Positions 62,681 through 64,000 of a stretch of DNA of 64,000 nt are shown piece after piece. A program made the translations under genes and the position numbers. Each line of letters begins with the position of its first letter. Positions within the stretch are counted from its first letter, which is position 1. This DNA comes from Ailurus styani. Its lineage: Eukaryota > Chordata > Mammalia > Carnivora > Ailuridae. The notes under the pieces were generated by a model, which was not told where the DNA came from, did not search any database, and saw nothing but the letters and a program-made list of their open reading frames with translations. The stretch covers positions 310,001 to 374,000 of the forward strand of contig LNAC01000165.1 in NCBI GenBank assembly GCA_002007465.1, given 5' to 3'.

Positions 62681-64000
62681 AAGCCTTTACATTTCCTTTG
62701 GAATCATGCCATTTATGTCTCCCACACCATTTTGGTGCCTGATTTCTAGTCTGGCAACCACGAAAAAGGGAGAGTTTCTCATGTAATCTGAGATTTATAC
62801 AGCAGCAGTAAGTTTTGCTGTTATATAGGGTAGATTATCAGAATCCATGTTAAAATACTTTCAAGATGTTAAAGTAAGAGCTGGCAAAATAGACTTAAAT
62901 AAACTTGGTCCTGACATCCATCCCATAAAAAATGCTGTTAAACCTATTTATCAATTTCTGGCAGCAGAATCCTGACCTTACTAGCCATTCACACATCTAC
63001 TTGGTTCAAATGTTTCTCTAAATGATTATCAGGAGGATTTGAGACCTTGTAACATAAATATTAGTAGGAAATGGCTGAACATGCACCATGTAATGAGGAC
63101 TATAAACACTTAACTGAAGCATAATTTATGCAGCAATTATAGGTGTTATAAGCAGAGTTTGATATAAATGTCTAGTTCTGATTCAGTAACTATTGAGAAA
63201 CATCGCCTTATGGAGCTGGGGGAATCACCTGCTTTTGGTCTCTGGATTTTTTTCCCCCAAATTTGCAAGTCATTCTTTTTATTCATGCTGTTCTTGTCTC
63301 ACTCTGGTTTGCTTCTTTGCATCAAGGTTATTATTATATCGACAAGAAATTCTTGGACTCTGTCCATGTGATTATTATTCAGAGGTCACTTTAAGTACAG
63401 AGTATTTCTCTATTATCTTTAAAGGGGGACGACTACTTCTAATGTACTTTCTGTTAGATAACATCCAACTTAGTTCTTCACTTTGGCGTAGCACTCTAGC
63501 ACTGCCCCGGACTCTAACTCACTGTCCTCGTGCTTCTCTCTGTGGGAGAAGGAAGGGATTTTACTTTAACTTTTCACAGAAGAAATTCCAAATAGAAATC
63601 CAAGCTAGAGGTGGATCTCATGTTATCCAGAAGTATGAATGCCATGTCACCTTGTGCGTAATATTGTTGCATGTCTTCATTTACTTAGGCAGTTCTGGAG
63701 TTTTACTCTAATCATATTTCTCCTATAATCCCACGGACTGAAAAAACAAGACTTTTCTTTAAGAGAAATTAAGCTTTATGAAGATCTGTTCCTTTTTAGT
63801 CATCTTATGTTGGGTCACCGGGAAACAGACTCTGAGATGGAGATCATGCTGCAGGAAGTTTATGAGGAATGCTTTTGGAATCCATACCAGTGAGGGAAGG
63901 TGAAGGAAGGATAGAGGATTGGGTGGAGGAGTGTGGTGTGGTCACAACAGAGCCTTGGTTCACTGGACAGGGAGCTCTGCAACTGAAGTACTGAATCCAT
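62681..64000. other. Intronic sequence without recognised feature
   Basis: AT-rich DNA to the window end. A long open frame at 63,193-63,711 starts at TTG, has its first ATG late, and shows no known domain. The last 170 bases look like an old repeat that I cannot name. Confidence 0.5.

Larger units (their letters stand above)
36240..64000 (+). other. GRM1: GRM1 intron 2, continued beyond the window
   Basis: GRM1 is a very large gene and the next coding exon should begin with codon G234 followed by the conserved 'NYGESG' segment. I did not see that here, so the rest of the window is intron. It contains old LINE/MIR/MER5/MLT1 relics, eight SINEs from 41,682 on, and several microsatellites. Unassigned stretches include 37,531-38,330, 38,600-40,670, 48,650-52,180, 55,610-57,090 and 58,320-60,710. 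I see no gene in any of them. Confidence 0.75.

Noticed and set aside
63193..63711. 172-codon open frame near the window end
   Set aside because: It starts at TTG, its first ATG comes about half way, and I recognise no domain. A frame of this length is not very surprising in 64 kb read in six frames.

Overview
This window is mammalian nuclear DNA, most likely from a caniform carnivore and probably a mustelid (ferret, mink, badger or otter type). The evidence is a large set of tRNA-derived carnivore SINEs (SINEC). Their young copies carry the head 'GGGTGGCTCAG..GGTTAAAGCCTCTGCCTTCGGCTCAGGTCATGATC', written here in pieces, and a body ending in CT repeats and (AAATA)n tails. There is also a carnivore-type L1 fragment, older L1M, L2, MIR, MER5 and MLT1 relics, and AT-rich intergenic sequence. 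No prokaryotic gene, CRISPR array or complete mobile-element gene was seen. The only convincing protein-coding sequence is the first coding exon of GRM1 (metabotropic glutamate receptor 1) on the + strand.

Layout. Positions 1-24,400 are upstream intergenic DNA: old LINE pieces, a polypurine tract with a 264-base assembly gap (6253-6516), a 5'-truncated L1 (about 11,822-13,906) and eleven SINEs, all left of 18,390. Positions 24,420-26,403 are the GRM1 5' region. It has a CpG-enriched candidate promoter and non-coding exon 1 ending at a textbook donor (24638/24639). A 1434-base intron follows, carrying a TG microsatellite, a strong RE1/NRSE, a canonical G-quadruplex and a perfect RFX X-box. Exon 2 opens at a strong acceptor (26072/26073) and has a 331-base 5' leader with one three-codon uORF and a GGA-rich tract. 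Positions 26,404-27,103 are the coding part: 233 codons plus one base, covering the signal peptide and most of the first lobe of the glutamate-binding domain. Positions 27,104-64,000 lie in the following large GRM1 intron, which runs past the window. No further GRM1 coding exon was found there.

The GRM1 elements form one unit. A CpG-rich promoter makes a spliced leader. The NRSE and X-box in intron 1 are the kind of sites expected to restrict expression to neurons. The uORF and GC-rich leader could tune translation of the receptor. Around this unit, from about 18,390 to 41,680, there is almost no SINE insertion (one truncated copy), in contrast with dense SINEs on both sides. The less expected observations are the NRSE/G4/X-box cluster, a possible unannotated exon at 30,707-30,802, a near-perfect 37-base palindrome at 59,462-59,498, and nested or inverted SINE pairs. 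Repeat family names are by eye from remembered consensus features, and edges are approximate.
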